Both the position numbers and the translations under genes were made by a program. Of a stretch of 64,000 nt of DNA, positions 33,893 to 43,189 are shown piece by piece (position 1 is the stretch's first letter; each line of letters starts with the position of its first letter). Source of the stretch: Verrucomicrobiota bacterium (lineage in GTDB: Bacteria > Verrucomicrobiota > Kiritimatiellia > CAIQIC01 > JAGNIJ01). The DNA is taken from contig JAKLGK010000009.1 in NCBI GenBank assembly GCA_022710725.1, forward strand, positions 1 to 64,000, read 5' to 3'. The notes beneath the pieces were generated by a model. The model was not told the origin of the DNA. It saw only the letters and a list, made by a program, of their open reading frames with translations, and did not search any database.

Positions 33893-35848
33893 TCAGGGCG
33901 ACAAGGGGGCCGCCTGGCGCGCGGCCAACCGGCGCTCGAGGAGCCGGATGTTGATCGCGATCATCTCGTTGGACCAGCGGTTGGCCGCCTCGCGGAATAC
34001 CGCCAGCGCCTCCTCGTCCCGGCCCATGTTCCGCAGCTGGAGGCCCAACTGGGGCATGAAGAACATGTTGTTGCGGTCCATGCGATTGATGTCCCGGAGG
34101 ATTTCGAGCGCCTGTTCCGGTTGGCCCTGGGCGCTGTAGGTCCGGGCGATGCCGAAGCGGACCATCATGTCCAGGGGATTGCGCGCGGCGGCGCCCTCGT
34201 AGCATTCGAAGGCCAGCGCGGCCTCGCGCGCCTTGTCCTCCGGGTCCAGGGCCCAGAAGGCCCGGGTCCGGTGGAGGTGGCCGAGGCTCAACCACGGGCG
34301 CCAGTTGGCGCGGTCCACCGCGCGCGCCTGTCCCAGCAGCCGCTGGGCGGGTTCCATCTCGAACTTCTCCCGGCGCGCCTCGCCGAAATGGTGGAGCCCG
34401 TAGGACGCGCCGGTGCGGAGCGTCACCAGGAACAGGAGCAGCACGATAACCAGGCCGCCGCCCCAGACCGCCCACGCCCCGGCCCCGCGGACGACCGCGG
34501 GCCGCCGGAGCCCGGAGGCGAAGAGGCCGGAGGCCGTCACGCCGGCCAGCAGGACCAGCATCTGGTTGTTGGAGTAGATGTGGAGGTTGAAATCGAAGAC
34601 CGCGTGCACGGCGGCCGCGGCCGCGCTGCCGCAGAGCGCGGCGATGAAATAGGCGTCCTTGTCGCGCTCCACGCGCCGCAGGACGCGGAGGAAGGCGGCC
34701 AGCGTTGCGACCACCGCGCCGCCGAAGAGCAGGAAGCCCACGATCCCGTAGTCGGCCAGGAAGTGGAGGTAATCGTTGTGGGCGTAGTTGATCAGGAGGG
34801 GCATGTCGTGCGTGCGGAACCGGGGATAGACCCACCGGTAACTGCCCGGCCCGTGGCCCAGCCAGGGCTTCTCGCGGATCATCGGGACCGTGTCGCGCCA
34901 GACGTCCAGCCGCGCCTGCACCGCGGCGTCGGGATCGTGGATCATGGCGCCGCGCACCCGTTCGCGGACCATCGGCGAGGCCGTCCACAGCGCCGCGCCG
35001 AGGGCGACGGCCAGCAGCGGCAGGACGACCAGCATCGTGACGAACCGCTTGACGCTGTGCCGGAGGGCCATGAGCAGCGCGGCCAATCCCAGGCCCGCCG
35101 CCGCGCCCAGCCAGCCGCTGCGGGACTGGGTGAGGTACAGGACGGGCAGGAGCAGCAGCAGCGTATAACCCGCCAGCAGGCGCAGCGGCAGCCCCGCGGA
35201 CGGCAGCGCCAGCAGCGCGAGGGCGAACGGGAGGACGATCGCGATCAGGTTCGCGAAATGATTCGGGCAGAAGTAGGTGCCGCTCGCGCGCATGCCGTAC
35301 TGTTCCGGCCGCTCGAGGTTCAGCACCATGTTCGACCCGTGCGCGTACTGGATGATCGCGTACCAGCCGATCAGGGTGACGAGGAACAGCGCGAGCCCGA
35401 TCACGATCCGCCACCGGCTGCGCCGGGCCGCGAGCTCGGTCCATGCCCAGTAAGCCCCGACATAGCCGCCGACCTTGAGCATTTCGATCCGGGCCTCGTA
35501 CGGGACCTTGGCCAACGGGATCAGCGCCGCCGAGAACAGGAACACGACCAGCCACAGCGCCCCGCCCGGCGGGACCTGGAGCAGCTGCAGTTCGGGGCGC
35601 AGGAGCGGCCGGGCCAGGAACAGGGCGATCCCGAGCCAGGCCAGCAGCAGGAGGGGGCCGATGGACCAGAGCCGCACGGCGCCGAACAGGACCGCGCCGA
35701 CGAGCGGGCCGGCCAAGAGCAGCGCCAGGGCCGTCCATTCGTACAGGGACTGGCGCCGAGAGATGGGGAGCGCGCTCCGGTGCCGGCGCCGCTCCCCGCG
35801 CCCGTCGTCCGGGAAGACGGACTGGTCAGAACGCGCTGCGGGGCACAA
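33893..35848 (-). CDS. O-antigen ligase/polymerase-type (Wzy) membrane protein with C-terminal TPR
   Basis: 651 residues. No ATG fits; the TTG at 35848 overlaps the Wza gene by 23 bases and is the best start. About 12 membrane helices, with the Wzy_C/WaaL periplasmic region RASGTYFCPNHFANLIAIV and GHGPGSYRWVYPRFR...NYAHNDYLHFLADYG, which carries the conserved H-N-D-Y/L motif of O-antigen ligases and polymerases. The C-terminal 150 residues are TPR-like. It probably polymerises or attaches the polysaccharide unit. It is in the wzc-wza operon, which gives strong context. Confidence 0.88.
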   Translation of the reverse strand: MCPAARSDQSVFPDDGRGERRRHRSALPISRRQSLYEWTALALLLAGPLVGAVLFGAVRLWSIGPLLLLAWLGIALFLARPLLRPELQLLQVPPGGALWLVVFLFSAALIPLAKVPYEARIEMLKVGGYVGAYWAWTELAARRSRWRIVIGLALFLVTLIGWYAIIQYAHGSNMVLNLERPEQYGMRASGTYFCPNHFANLIAIVLPFALALLALPSAGLPLRLLAGYTLLLLLPVLYLTQSRSGWLGAAAGLGLAALLMALRHSVKRFVTMLVVLPLLAVALGAALWTASPMVRERVRGAMIHDPDAAVQARLDVWRDTVPMIREKPWLGHGPGSYRWVYPRFRTHDMPLLINYAHNDYLHFLADYGIVGFLLFGGAVVATLAAFLRVLRRVERDKDAYFIAALCGSAAAAAVHAVFDFNLHIYSNNQMLVLLAGVTASGLFASGLRRPAVVRGAGAWAVWGGGLVIVLLLFLVTLRTGASYGLHHFGEARREKFEMEPAQRLLGQARAVDRANWRPWLSLGHLHRTRAFWALDPEDKAREAALAFECYEGAAARNPLDMMVRFGIARTYSAQGQPEQALEILRDINRMDRNNMFFMPQLGLQLRNMGRDEEALAVFREAANRWSNEMIAINIRLLERRLAARQAAPLSP

Positions 35849-36725
35849 TGATCACATCTCCCGATTCGAGTTCCTTATCTCGCGCCGGATACTTCTCGAT
35901 CTCGCGCATATTGACGACGAACCGCTGCTCGCCGCGCAGCAGTTCCACGCGCCGGGGATTAGCGAACTCGGTGTACCCGCCGGCGGAGGCGATGGCCTGG
36001 AGGATGGTGGTGCCGCCCATCAGCTGGAAGCGGCCGGCCCCGCGCACCTCGCCGCGCACGAAGTAGCTCTGGCTGGGGATGATGATATTCACGCCGAGGT
36101 CGCGGTAGTAGCCCTCGTTGATGTACCGGTCGCGGATTTCGCGCTCCAGTTCCGAGGGCGTCTTGCCCGACGCCTGCACGACATTGAGGAAGGGCAGGTT
36201 GATGCAGCCGTTCTCGTCCAGCACGCCCTCGATGTTCTGCTGACCGCCCGGATAGCCGGGGATCCCGCGCAGGGCAATGACGATGGGATCCCCCACCTTC
36301 ATACGGTAGACCCGGACGGGTTTCTGGGTCGCCGTGGCCGACACCGGCGATTCCTTGGGCTGGCGGCCCCACCACGAGCTCTTCGGCTGGCTCGCGGCCG
36401 GGGCGGCGTTCGGCGCCGCCGGGGGCGGCGTCACGGCCGTCACCGCGGGGGCCGCGGACGGCGCAGGAGCCGTCTTGGGCTTGCGCTGCCACCAGCGGCG
36501 CTTCGGCTCCGCCGCGGGCGGCGGGGGAACGACGGCGGACGGCGCGGGCGCCGTCGAGACCGCGGCTGCATCCGGCGCGGGCGCCGGGGCGGCGGCGGAC
36601 GCCGTGGCCGGGGGCATCCGGGCCCCCGAGGGCAGCACGACTTCTCCGGGCGTCTTGCGCCACCGGGCGCAGCCGCCGGCGGCCACGAGCACGCACAGGG
36701 CGATCGGAAGTATAACGCGTTTCAC
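35826..36725 (-). CDS. Polysaccharide export outer-membrane lipoprotein (Wza type)
   Basis: 299 residues. Lipoprotein signal MKRVILPIALCVLVAAGGC with the lipidated Cys at 19. A long Ala/Pro linker (25-140) with two KRRWW/KSSWWGR patches precedes the Poly_export domain (about 140-215; YRMKVGDPIVIALRG, GVLDENGCINLPFL) and a SLBB domain (SYFVRGEVRGAGRFQLMGGT). Wza forms the export channel in the outer membrane. The linker is much longer than in typical Wza. Gene lies 15 bases downstream of wzc. Confidence 0.93.
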   Translation of the reverse strand: MKRVILPIALCVLVAAGGCARWRKTPGEVVLPSGARMPPATASAAAPAPAPDAAAVSTAPAPSAVVPPPPAAEPKRRWWQRKPKTAPAPSAAPAVTAVTPPPAAPNAAPAASQPKSSWWGRQPKESPVSATATQKPVRVYRMKVGDPIVIALRGIPGYPGGQQNIEGVLDENGCINLPFLNVVQASGKTPSELEREIRDRYINEGYYRDLGVNIIIPSQSYFVRGEVRGAGRFQLMGGTTILQAIASAGGYTEFANPRRVELLRGEQRFVVNMREIEKYPARDKELESGDVIIVPRSAF

Positions 36726-36740
36726 GGTCCGGGTTCCTGT

Positions 36741-38867
36741 TTAGAGCGCGTCTTTCTTCGAGGAAGCCGAGGCGCCGGGCTCCTCCGGCCTGGCCTCCTC
36801 CGACGGCTCGTAGTGTGAATAGTAGGAATGATAATAGTAGTAATAATCATCCCGCAAGATATTGATGTTGTTCAGGATCACGCCCAGCACGTTGCCGCCC
36901 ACGTTCTCCAGCATGCGCTTGGCGCGCAGGGAAATCTGCCGGGGATACTTGCGGTACTGGACCACGAGCATGACCCCGTCGACCTCGCTGGCCAGGATGG
37001 AGGCGTCCGTCACGCCCATGATCGGCGGCGAATCGAAGAAGACGTAGTCGTAGCGGGCCTTGAGGTTCTTGATCAGCTCGCGCATCCGCTGGGAGTCCAG
37101 CAGGCCGAAGGACGAGCGGGGCAGCTTGCCGCTCGGCAGGAAATGCAGGTTCGGGATGCTCGTGGTCTTGATGGTTTCCTCGATCGGCACGTCCCGCATC
37201 AGCACGTTGGTCAGGCCGAAGCGGTTGGAGGCCTTCAGGAAGGTGTGCTGGACGGGGCGGCGCAGGTCGGAGTCGACGACCAGGACTTTCTCGCCGAGCT
37301 GGGCGCAGACGTAGGCCAGGTTGAAGAGTGTGGTGGATTTGCCTTCGCCGACGCCGCCGCTGACGAGCGCGTACGCGCCGCCGGAGACGCCCTTGTTGGC
37401 GAACTGCATGTTGGTCTTGAGCACGCGGTAGACCTCCGCGTGCGGGCTGTCCGGCCCCTCCTCCGTCAGCGGGCGGACCTTCTGCGGGATCACGCCGAGG
37501 ACCGGCAGGCTCAAGTAGTGCTCCACGTCGTCCACGGTCTTGACGGAGGTGTCGAGGTACTCGATGAAGTACGCCAGGCTGATGCCCGCGCCGAGGCCGA
37601 GGACCAAGCTCAAGAGCAGGTTGAGGATGAGGTTGGGGCTGACGGGACGGGAGGGCGCCTCGGCCGGGTCGACGAGTTCCACGGGCGTGCGCGGCACTTC
37701 CATCTCGATGCCCTGCTGGGCCACGCGAGCGCGCAGCGCGTTGAGAATCTCCCGCTGGACCAGCATCTCGCGCTCGGCCCGCTGGAAGGGCAGGTAGCTC
37801 TCGCGCTCGGTCTCGATGTCCGCCTTGCGGGCCTGCTGCAGTTCCGTCTCGAGGGCGTTGAACTTGGAGAGGGCGACCTCGTACTCGGCCCGCAGGCCTT
37901 TCTTGAGCCCGTTGAGCGCGGTCGCCAGCTTTTTCTTGAGCTCGTCCACGCCCGCCTGGAGCCGCTTGACCTCCGGGTGGTTGGGCCCGTAGCTCTCCAG
38001 CATGATCTTCAGGCTGACCTCGGAATCGATGAGCTGCGCGCGGATGGTGGACAACACCTGGTCCTGTACCATGTAGGCGGAGGCGGACATCAGCTCCTCG
38101 CCGGTCAACGATTCCAGCTGGTCCAGGCGCGCCTTGCGCACGAGCATCTCGACGCGGGCGCCGATGCGGTCGGCCTCCAGTTGCTGCAGGCGCAGCTTGT
38201 CGGCGCGGAAGCCCTGCCCGGCCGGCCCCATGATGGAAAGGCCGAGTTCCGAGCGGATGCGCTCGACCTCCTGCTCGGCGAGGTCCACCTTGTCCTGCTG
38301 TTTCTTCAGTTCCTGCTCCAGGGCCTCGACCGCCCGCTTGATTTCGCGCCGCTTGCTGGAGAGCCGGAAATCGCGGTAGACGGAGGCGATCTCGTTGGCG
38401 ATCTGGGCGGCCTCCTCGGAACTCTCGCGATACACCTGGATGGTGATCATGCTGGTCTCGCGGAACTGCTCGACCTTCACGCTGCGGCTCAAGATGCGGT
38501 AGGTGTTTTCGCGGTCGAGGGCGGCCCCGTCCTCGTTGATCTCCTCGCCCCAGACCTGCTGCAAGTTGAGGTTGTTGATGACCTGGTACAGGATCTGCCG
38601 GGACTGGATCATCTCGTATTGGGTGCGCATGAAGACGGGGTTGTACCCGAGAATGGCCTGGCGCTCGAAGACGTCGACGTCGAGCGAGTCCTCCCGCACG
38701 AGGATGCGGGCGTCGGCCATGAAGGTCTTGGGCAGCATCAGGGTGAACGCCACGCCGGTGAGGACCACGAGGAGCGTCACGGCGAGGATGATCTCTTTTC
38801 TCGACCGGATGACCCGCCAGTAGTCGAGAAAATGCAGTTGTTCTTCCTTCGGCTGTTCCATGGGCAT
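36741..38867 (-). CDS. Polysaccharide co-polymerase / BY-type tyrosine kinase (Wzc type)
   Basis: 708 residues (a second ATG two codons in is possible). Wzz domain with membrane helices near 28-48 and 430-450 and a long periplasmic coiled coil (KRAVEALEQELKKQQDKVDL). The cytoplasmic kinase has Walker A VSGGVGEGKST near 500, Walker A' VLVVDSDLRRP, Walker B DYVFFDSPP, and a C-terminal tyrosine cluster DDYYYYYHSYYSHYE that would be autophosphorylated. It controls chain length and works with Wza. Located 92 bases downstream of the beta-barrel gene. Confidence 0.96.
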   Translation of the reverse strand: MPMEQPKEEQLHFLDYWRVIRSRKEIILAVTLLVVLTGVAFTLMLPKTFMADARILVREDSLDVDVFERQAILGYNPVFMRTQYEMIQSRQILYQVINNLNLQQVWGEEINEDGAALDRENTYRILSRSVKVEQFRETSMITIQVYRESSEEAAQIANEIASVYRDFRLSSKRREIKRAVEALEQELKKQQDKVDLAEQEVERIRSELGLSIMGPAGQGFRADKLRLQQLEADRIGARVEMLVRKARLDQLESLTGEELMSASAYMVQDQVLSTIRAQLIDSEVSLKIMLESYGPNHPEVKRLQAGVDELKKKLATALNGLKKGLRAEYEVALSKFNALETELQQARKADIETERESYLPFQRAEREMLVQREILNALRARVAQQGIEMEVPRTPVELVDPAEAPSRPVSPNLILNLLLSLVLGLGAGISLAYFIEYLDTSVKTVDDVEHYLSLPVLGVIPQKVRPLTEEGPDSPHAEVYRVLKTNMQFANKGVSGGAYALVSGGVGEGKSTTLFNLAYVCAQLGEKVLVVDSDLRRPVQHTFLKASNRFGLTNVLMRDVPIEETIKTTSIPNLHFLPSGKLPRSSFGLLDSQRMRELIKNLKARYDYVFFDSPPIMGVTDASILASEVDGVMLVVQYRKYPRQISLRAKRMLENVGGNVLGVILNNINILRDDYYYYYHSYYSHYEPSEEARPEEPGASASSKKDAL

Positions 38868-38959
38868 GCTCTCTGAAAAACGGCGCCGGCAAGGCCTACC
38901 GCCCTGCCAGCGCCTTGAGTCTTCTACAATCCCCTACCCGGCACCATGCGCCCGACGAA

Positions 38960-40153
38960 TCAGAATTGGAGCTTCCAGCCCAGGTGCAGGCGGTTGCGAT
39001 CATACGATTCCCGCAGGCTGTCGCCCGCGGTGTTCTCGAGATCAGAGGTGAAATCCTGGTACTGCCAGCCGGCCTCGAGCCAGTTCGACCGGTTGAGCTG
39101 GTAGGTGGCGCGCGCGCTGACCAGCACGAGCTGCTCGTTGCCATCCGTCACCGTGTCGGCCTCGATCGAGTCCTCGGCGTCATACTCGCTGTCGCTGTAG
39201 GCGCCGCTCAAGTAGAACGAGATCCGGGCCGTGAAGTCGTGCGCCAGGCTGGCGTACACGCGGGCGCGGGTCTGGTTGGCGAAGGGATAGACGTCGGTCT
39301 CGAACAGGGAGTACCCGCCGCCCAGCGAGAGCCGGGTGGCCGGCGTCGGCAGGTAGGTCAGCGCCAGGTCCGCGTAGGGCGAGGAATCGCTGCCCAGGTC
39401 GTTGTCGTTATATTCCTTGTTCTGGTAGCCGCCGTGCAGCATGCCGAGAAGGTTCTGGCTGAAGGAGTGCTCCACGCCCGCGCCGGCCGAGAGCGTAGCC
39501 GAGCCGCGGTCCGGGCCCTCGTAGTCCACGTCCTCGATGCGCAGCTCGCCGAGCACCGCCGTCTCCTGCACGAGCTGGTGCCGGAGCGTCAGGCCGCCGA
39601 CCAGCAGGTCGAAGTCGTCGGTGTCCGAGACCGCGTCCTCGTCGTAGCGCATCAGGATGTAGCGGCCGGCGACGTCCAGGCGGGTCTGGGGCCGGAACAT
39701 GTAGCTCAACGTGCCGTTGGCCGTGTTGTAGATGAAGTCGTCCTTCTCGCGCACCACCACGTCGCGGTCCGTCAGCTCGGGCTGCTCGCCCCGGCGGAAG
39801 GTGTCCACGAGGCTCAAGGCCAGCCGCGGGGTGAACGTGTGGTTCGCGATGAGATCGAACTCGTGGTTGAGATCGGTGTCATCCGGCTCCCGGTCGCTCC
39901 ACCAGACGAACGACGGCCGGTAGCGCAGGCTCAAGAAGCTCTGCTCGAGCCGGTAGTTGAGCATGATCTCGATTTCCTCGATGATCTTGATGCTGTCGTT
40001 CTTGTCCGTCTCTTCCTGGTAGATGTTGTCATCGTACTCCAGGCGCAAACGGTTGATGACCTGGTAAGGCTTGACGCCTTCCAAGGCCTGGGCGACCTCG
40101 CCGCACACCATCATCAAACCCACCGCGATGAATACCCACGCTGTTCGTTTCAT
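38960..40153 (-). CDS. Outer-membrane beta-barrel protein of the exopolysaccharide operon
   Basis: 397 residues from the ATG at 40153 with GAGGAGG 8 bases upstream. Signal peptide MKRTAWVFIAVGLMMVCGEVAQA. The rest is alternating amphipathic beta strands with aromatic ends (RLRLEYDDNIYQEETDK; SLSAGAGVEHSFSQNLL type) and a C-terminal aromatic 'HLGWKLQF', the usual outer-membrane insertion signal. Similar 'beta-barrel porin 2' proteins are frequent partners of Wza/Wzc clusters and may form the outer-membrane exit for the polymer. No enzymatic motif. Confidence 0.78.
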   Translation of the reverse strand: MKRTAWVFIAVGLMMVCGEVAQALEGVKPYQVINRLRLEYDDNIYQEETDKNDSIKIIEEIEIMLNYRLEQSFLSLRYRPSFVWWSDREPDDTDLNHEFDLIANHTFTPRLALSLVDTFRRGEQPELTDRDVVVREKDDFIYNTANGTLSYMFRPQTRLDVAGRYILMRYDEDAVSDTDDFDLLVGGLTLRHQLVQETAVLGELRIEDVDYEGPDRGSATLSAGAGVEHSFSQNLLGMLHGGYQNKEYNDNDLGSDSSPYADLALTYLPTPATRLSLGGGYSLFETDVYPFANQTRARVYASLAHDFTARISFYLSGAYSDSEYDAEDSIEADTVTDGNEQLVLVSARATYQLNRSNWLEAGWQYQDFTSDLENTAGDSLRESYDRNRLHLGWKLQF

Positions 40154-40203
40154 GCTCGCTCGCCTCCTCATAATCAGGAATGGTTGCCTTGCGTGCGCCG
40201 GCC

Positions 40204-40824
40204 TCAATCGGGCGTCAGCGGACGGAACTCGCCGTTCTCGAATTCAAACTGGCTGAACACGCGAACCACGTAATCCATGTCCACGCCGTACTGCATTTCA
40301 TCCACGGGATTGAAGCGATGCCGCTTGACCAGCGGATCGACGCTCGCGGAAACCACGTGCGTGGCCACCGGCTCCGGCAGCGGCTCGAGGTAGGAGACGG
40401 CCTCGCCCACGGAATCCATCGGGACGCCGAGGCTCTTGAGGTAGTCGATCCATTCCTTCGGATCGTCCGGGTTCTCGATCTCGCCCTGCTTCTTGAGGGC
40501 CTGCACGATGACGCGCGCCAAGTCCGCCTTCGTCACCACCTTTGTGCCCGCCCAGCCCTCGGCCGGGGAAATACTGTTGTCCAGCAGGACCGCGTAGCAC
40601 TGCTGGTCGCTGGGCGCCACCGGGAGGAACCGGGCAAGCCCGAGGATCTTGACCATCATCTGCGCCAGTTCGGCCTGTGTGACCTGGGCCACCGCCGGCG
40701 CTTCCTCGGCCGGCTTGCTTTCCTTCTTGGCCTTCTTCGATTTCTTCTCCGCCGCCATGCCCATCGGGGCCAGCAAGGCCAATCCCACCATCGCCGTCAG
40801 CACGGTCATTCCGATTTTTTTCAT
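40204..40824 (-). CDS. Secreted protein with two SLH-like modules
   Basis: 206 residues, signal peptide MKKIGMTVLTAMVGLALLAP...GMAA, then a Lys-rich stretch (EKKSKKAKKESKPAEE). Two modules resemble S-layer-homology repeats: VTQAELAQMMVKILGL...GISPAEGWAG-like and VTKADLARVIVQALKKQGEI. SLH repeats bind cell-wall polymers or the outer membrane. It is the first gene of the operon that continues with beta-barrel, wzc and wza genes. Identity is uncertain. Confidence 0.55.
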   Translation of the reverse strand: MKKIGMTVLTAMVGLALLAPMGMAAEKKSKKAKKESKPAEEAPAVAQVTQAELAQMMVKILGLARFLPVAPSDQQCYAVLLDNSISPAEGWAGTKVVTKADLARVIVQALKKQGEIENPDDPKEWIDYLKSLGVPMDSVGEAVSYLEPLPEPVATHVVSASVDPLVKRHRFNPVDEMQYGVDMDYVVRVFSQFEFENGEFRPLTPD

Positions 40825-40923
40825 TCGCCCTTCCTCCAGCTTGGTCGTGATACGTAAATACCCTTATCCCGAAAAGCGGAATCTCCCCTTCCCTTTAAAC
40901 TCTGGACACTCGCGTATGTCAGA

Positions 40924-40953
40924 AAGCTACCCTACCCCCCCCGGAATCGTCAA
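40924..40953 (-). promoter_or_regulatory. Possible promoter of the exopolysaccharide operon
   Basis: On the - strand TTGACG (40953-40948), an 18-base spacer and TAGCTT (40929-40924). A second TTTGACG lies 16 bases further upstream. The transcript start would be near 40,917, about 93 bases before the first gene. Confidence 0.3.
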
Positions 40954-41036
40954 CAGGTATCTTTTCGTCAAAGCGTTTTTTTCACCGGCCGCCATCCAGT
41001 TGCCAGCCGCCCGCCCGCTCTGATACAGTGCCCGCC

Positions 41037-42023
41037 ATGACCGACCAGCATTCTTTTACCATTGTGCTTGGACCGGAACAACAGCAAACGCTCTCCGGAC
41101 TGCTCCGGACCGGCAATTACCGGCCCCTGACCATCCCCCACGCCCTGGTCGCCGCGGAAGGACCGGATTGCCGTATCTCCTTGTACAAGAGCGGGAAATG
41201 CCTTGTCCAAGGCAAGGGCGCCCGCGACTGGGTGGAATTCGTCCTGGAACCCCAGGTGCTGGGCGAGGCCCGGCTGGGCTACGAGGAGGTCCGCCAGCCC
41301 GAGGTCTTCCAGCCCCACATCGGCGTCGACGAGAGCGGCAAGGGCGACTTCTTCGGGCCCCTGGTCATCTCGGCGGTCTACGTCGACGAGCGCCTGGTCC
41401 GCCTTTTCCGCGACATGAATGTCCGGGACAGCAAGACCATCACCAGCGAGCGCAAGGCCCTCGACCTCGACGAGGCCATCCGCCGGGCCGTCGGCGGCCG
41501 ATTCGCCCTCGTCGCCATCGGCCCCCGCGCCTACAACCGCCTCTACGCGAGCATGGGCAACGTGAACCGCATCCTCGCCTGGGGCCACGCGCGCGCGATC
41601 GAGAATGTTCTGGAGCGTGTGCCGGATTGCCCGCGCGCCGTCGCCGACCAGTTCGGCCCGAAGCGCCAGATCGAACAGGCCCTTATGAAGAAGGGCCGGA
41701 AAATAAAACTCGAGCAGCGCCCGCGCGCGGAGTCCGATCCCGCCGTCGCCGCCGCCTCCATCGTCGCGCGCGCCGGCTTCGTGCGCGCGCTGCAGCAGCT
41801 CGGTCAGCAGCTCAACGTCACCATCCCCAAGGGCGCGTCGGACGCCGTCCGCGCCGTCGCCGTGCAGCTGGTGAAGTCGAAGGGGGCGCCGCTCCTGCTC
41901 GACATCGCGAAGTGCCATTTCCGCACGGCCGACCAGGTGCTCGCGGAGGCCGGCTCGTCGCGCGCCGCGCTCGGGCCCGACGGGCAGGCGGTCTCGAAGC
42001 CGCGCCGGGAGGAACCCTCATGA
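41037..42023 (+). CDS. rnhC: Ribonuclease HIII
   Basis: 328 residues from the ATG at 41037. The N-terminal 85 residues form the substrate-binding (TBP-like) domain typical of RNase HIII. The catalytic part has VDESGKGDFFGPLVISAV with the first acidic pair D-E, then NVRDSKTITS, NRIL AWGHARAIENVL, DQF, and AESDPAVAAASIVARAGF. The enzyme removes RNA from RNA:DNA hybrids in the cytoplasm. It overlaps the next gene by 4 bases. The presence of HIII rather than HII here is noted in PVC and low-GC Gram-positive groups. Confidence 0.93.
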   Translation: MTDQHSFTIVLGPEQQQTLSGLLRTGNYRPLTIPHALVAAEGPDCRISLYKSGKCLVQGKGARDWVEFVLEPQVLGEARLGYEEVRQPEVFQPHIGVDESGKGDFFGPLVISAVYVDERLVRLFRDMNVRDSKTITSERKALDLDEAIRRAVGGRFALVAIGPRAYNRLYASMGNVNRILAWGHARAIENVLERVPDCPRAVADQFGPKRQIEQALMKKGRKIKLEQRPRAESDPAVAAASIVARAGFVRALQQLGQQLNVTIPKGASDAVRAVAVQLVKSKGAPLLLDIAKCHFRTADQVLAEAGSSRAALGPDGQAVSKPRREEPS

Positions 42024-42889
42024 AACTTGTGCGATTCGGCCCCCCCGGCGCGGAACGCCCTGGCGTGTGGCTGGAGGACGCCCCCGGCAAGGAACAGGCC
42101 GGGATTCTCGACGTCCGCGCGATGGCCTTCGACATCGAGGACTACGACGCCCATTTCTTCTCGCGCTGGGGCCTGGAGCGCCTGCGCGGCCTGCTCGCGG
42201 AGAAAAACCGGAAGATCGTTCCCACGGAAGGCGTCCGGCTCGGTCCGCCCGTCGCGCGCCCCGGCAAGATCATCTGCCTCGGCAAGAACTACCGCGACCA
42301 CATCGCCGAGTTCGACTCGAAGACGCCCGACCGCCCGATCCTCTTCGCCAAGGCCGCGACCTCGCTCGCCGGGCCAAACGATCCGATCCGCATCCCCGCC
42401 GACGCCGAGGTGGACGTCGAGGTCGAGCTCGCCGCCGTCATCGGGAAGACGGCGCGAAACATTTCCGAAGACGAGTCGATGTCCTGCGTCGCGGGTTACA
42501 CGATCCTCGACGACGTCACCGACCGCGCGGCGCAGCGCGCCGACGGCCAGTGGTTCCGCGCGAAGAGCCGGGACACCTTCTGCCCGCTCGGCCCGTTCCT
42601 CGTTACGGCCGACGAGGTGCCCGACCCGTACGCCCTGCGGCTGACCTCGAAGATCCGCGGGCAGGTCGTCCAGGACGCGCGGGCGTCGGACATGATCTTC
42701 CGGATCGCGCACCTGATCGCCTACGCAAGCGCCGCGATGACGCTCGAGCCCGGCGACGTGCTCTCCACGGGCACGCCTGGCGGGATCGGCTCCGCGCGCC
42801 AGCCCCCGGTCCTGCTCCGCCCCGGCGACGAGGTCGAGGTCGGCATTGAAGGCCTCGGCGTGCAGCGGAACCGGGTGGAACCGGCCTGA
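42020..42889 (+). CDS. Fumarylacetoacetate hydrolase family protein
   Basis: 289 residues, ATGA overlap with rnhC; GGAGGAACCC precedes the ATG. FAH-fold signatures: ICLGKNYRDHIAEF, PILFAKAATSLAGPNDPI, the metal ligands in DVEVELAAVIGK (E-x-E) and TILDDVTDRAAQ (D), and the C-terminal LSTGTPGGIG. The family splits or isomerises beta-diketo and 2-oxo acids (FAH, HpcE-type hydratase/isomerase); the precise substrate is not clear from sequence. The coupling to rnhC is likely organisational. Confidence 0.9.
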   Translation: MKLVRFGPPGAERPGVWLEDAPGKEQAGILDVRAMAFDIEDYDAHFFSRWGLERLRGLLAEKNRKIVPTEGVRLGPPVARPGKIICLGKNYRDHIAEFDSKTPDRPILFAKAATSLAGPNDPIRIPADAEVDVEVELAAVIGKTARNISEDESMSCVAGYTILDDVTDRAAQRADGQWFRAKSRDTFCPLGPFLVTADEVPDPYALRLTSKIRGQVVQDARASDMIFRIAHLIAYASAAMTLEPGDVLSTGTPGGIGSARQPPVLLRPGDEVEVGIEGLGVQRNRVEPA

Positions 42890-42899
42890 TCACTCCGCG

Positions 42900-43003
42900 C
42901 ATCTTCTTCTCGCCCTCCTTCTCCTTCTTTTTCTCTACCCTTCTCCCCTTTTCATTCGCCCTGGAGCGAGTTCGAGATGGAGCAAGAGAAAGAGGGAAAG
43001 ATG
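42900..43003. repeat. Pyrimidine/purine hairpin repeat, copy A
   Basis: A pyrimidine-rich left arm (42900-42950, CTTCTC/CTTTTC units) faces a purine-rich right arm (42963-43003, GTTCGAGATGGAGCAAGAGA then AAGAGGGAAAG), making a long imperfect hairpin. The right arm matches copy B at 43,425-43,456. It lies between the FAH gene and the 3' end of the tRNA gene and may act as a terminator for both. Confidence 0.55.
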
Positions 43004-43019
43004 AATCTGCAACTGGTTG

Positions 43020-43096
43020 TGGTGGGCCCTGCAGGACTCGAACCTGCGACCAGAGGATTATGAGTCCCCTGCTCTGACCAACTGAGCTAAGGGCCC
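43020..43096 (-). tRNA. tRNA with CAU anticodon (Met elongator or Ile2)
   Basis: A 77-base cloverleaf with CCA encoded: acceptor GGGCCC/GGGCCC, D arm GCTCAGTTGGTCAGAGC, anticodon loop CTCATAA on stem GGGGA/TCCTC (one wobble-free mismatch-tolerant pair set), T arm GCAGG-TTCGAGT-CCTGC. The TTAGCTCAG start, the CTGGTCGC variable region and the acceptor resemble bacterial tRNA-Ile2(CAU), which is modified with lysidine, more than elongator Met, but Met cannot be excluded by eye. Confidence 0.95.
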
Positions 43097-43189
43097 ACCG
43101 CAACCACGGCGGGGCAGGCCCGAAGTTCACCACGCTTTCGGCGCGGCAACGGAGCGATGGGCCCACCCGGCGCCACGGGATGAAATGTT

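Noticed and set aside
36828..38876. Long + strand frame opposite wzc
   Set aside because: Shadow of the Wzc gene; low-complexity His/Leu/Asp/Gln-rich translation and no ribosome site.
43020..43096. Integration (att) site at the tRNA gene
   Set aside because: No integrase and no duplicated tRNA 3' end was found nearby; the flanking repeats are hairpins unrelated to the tRNA sequence.
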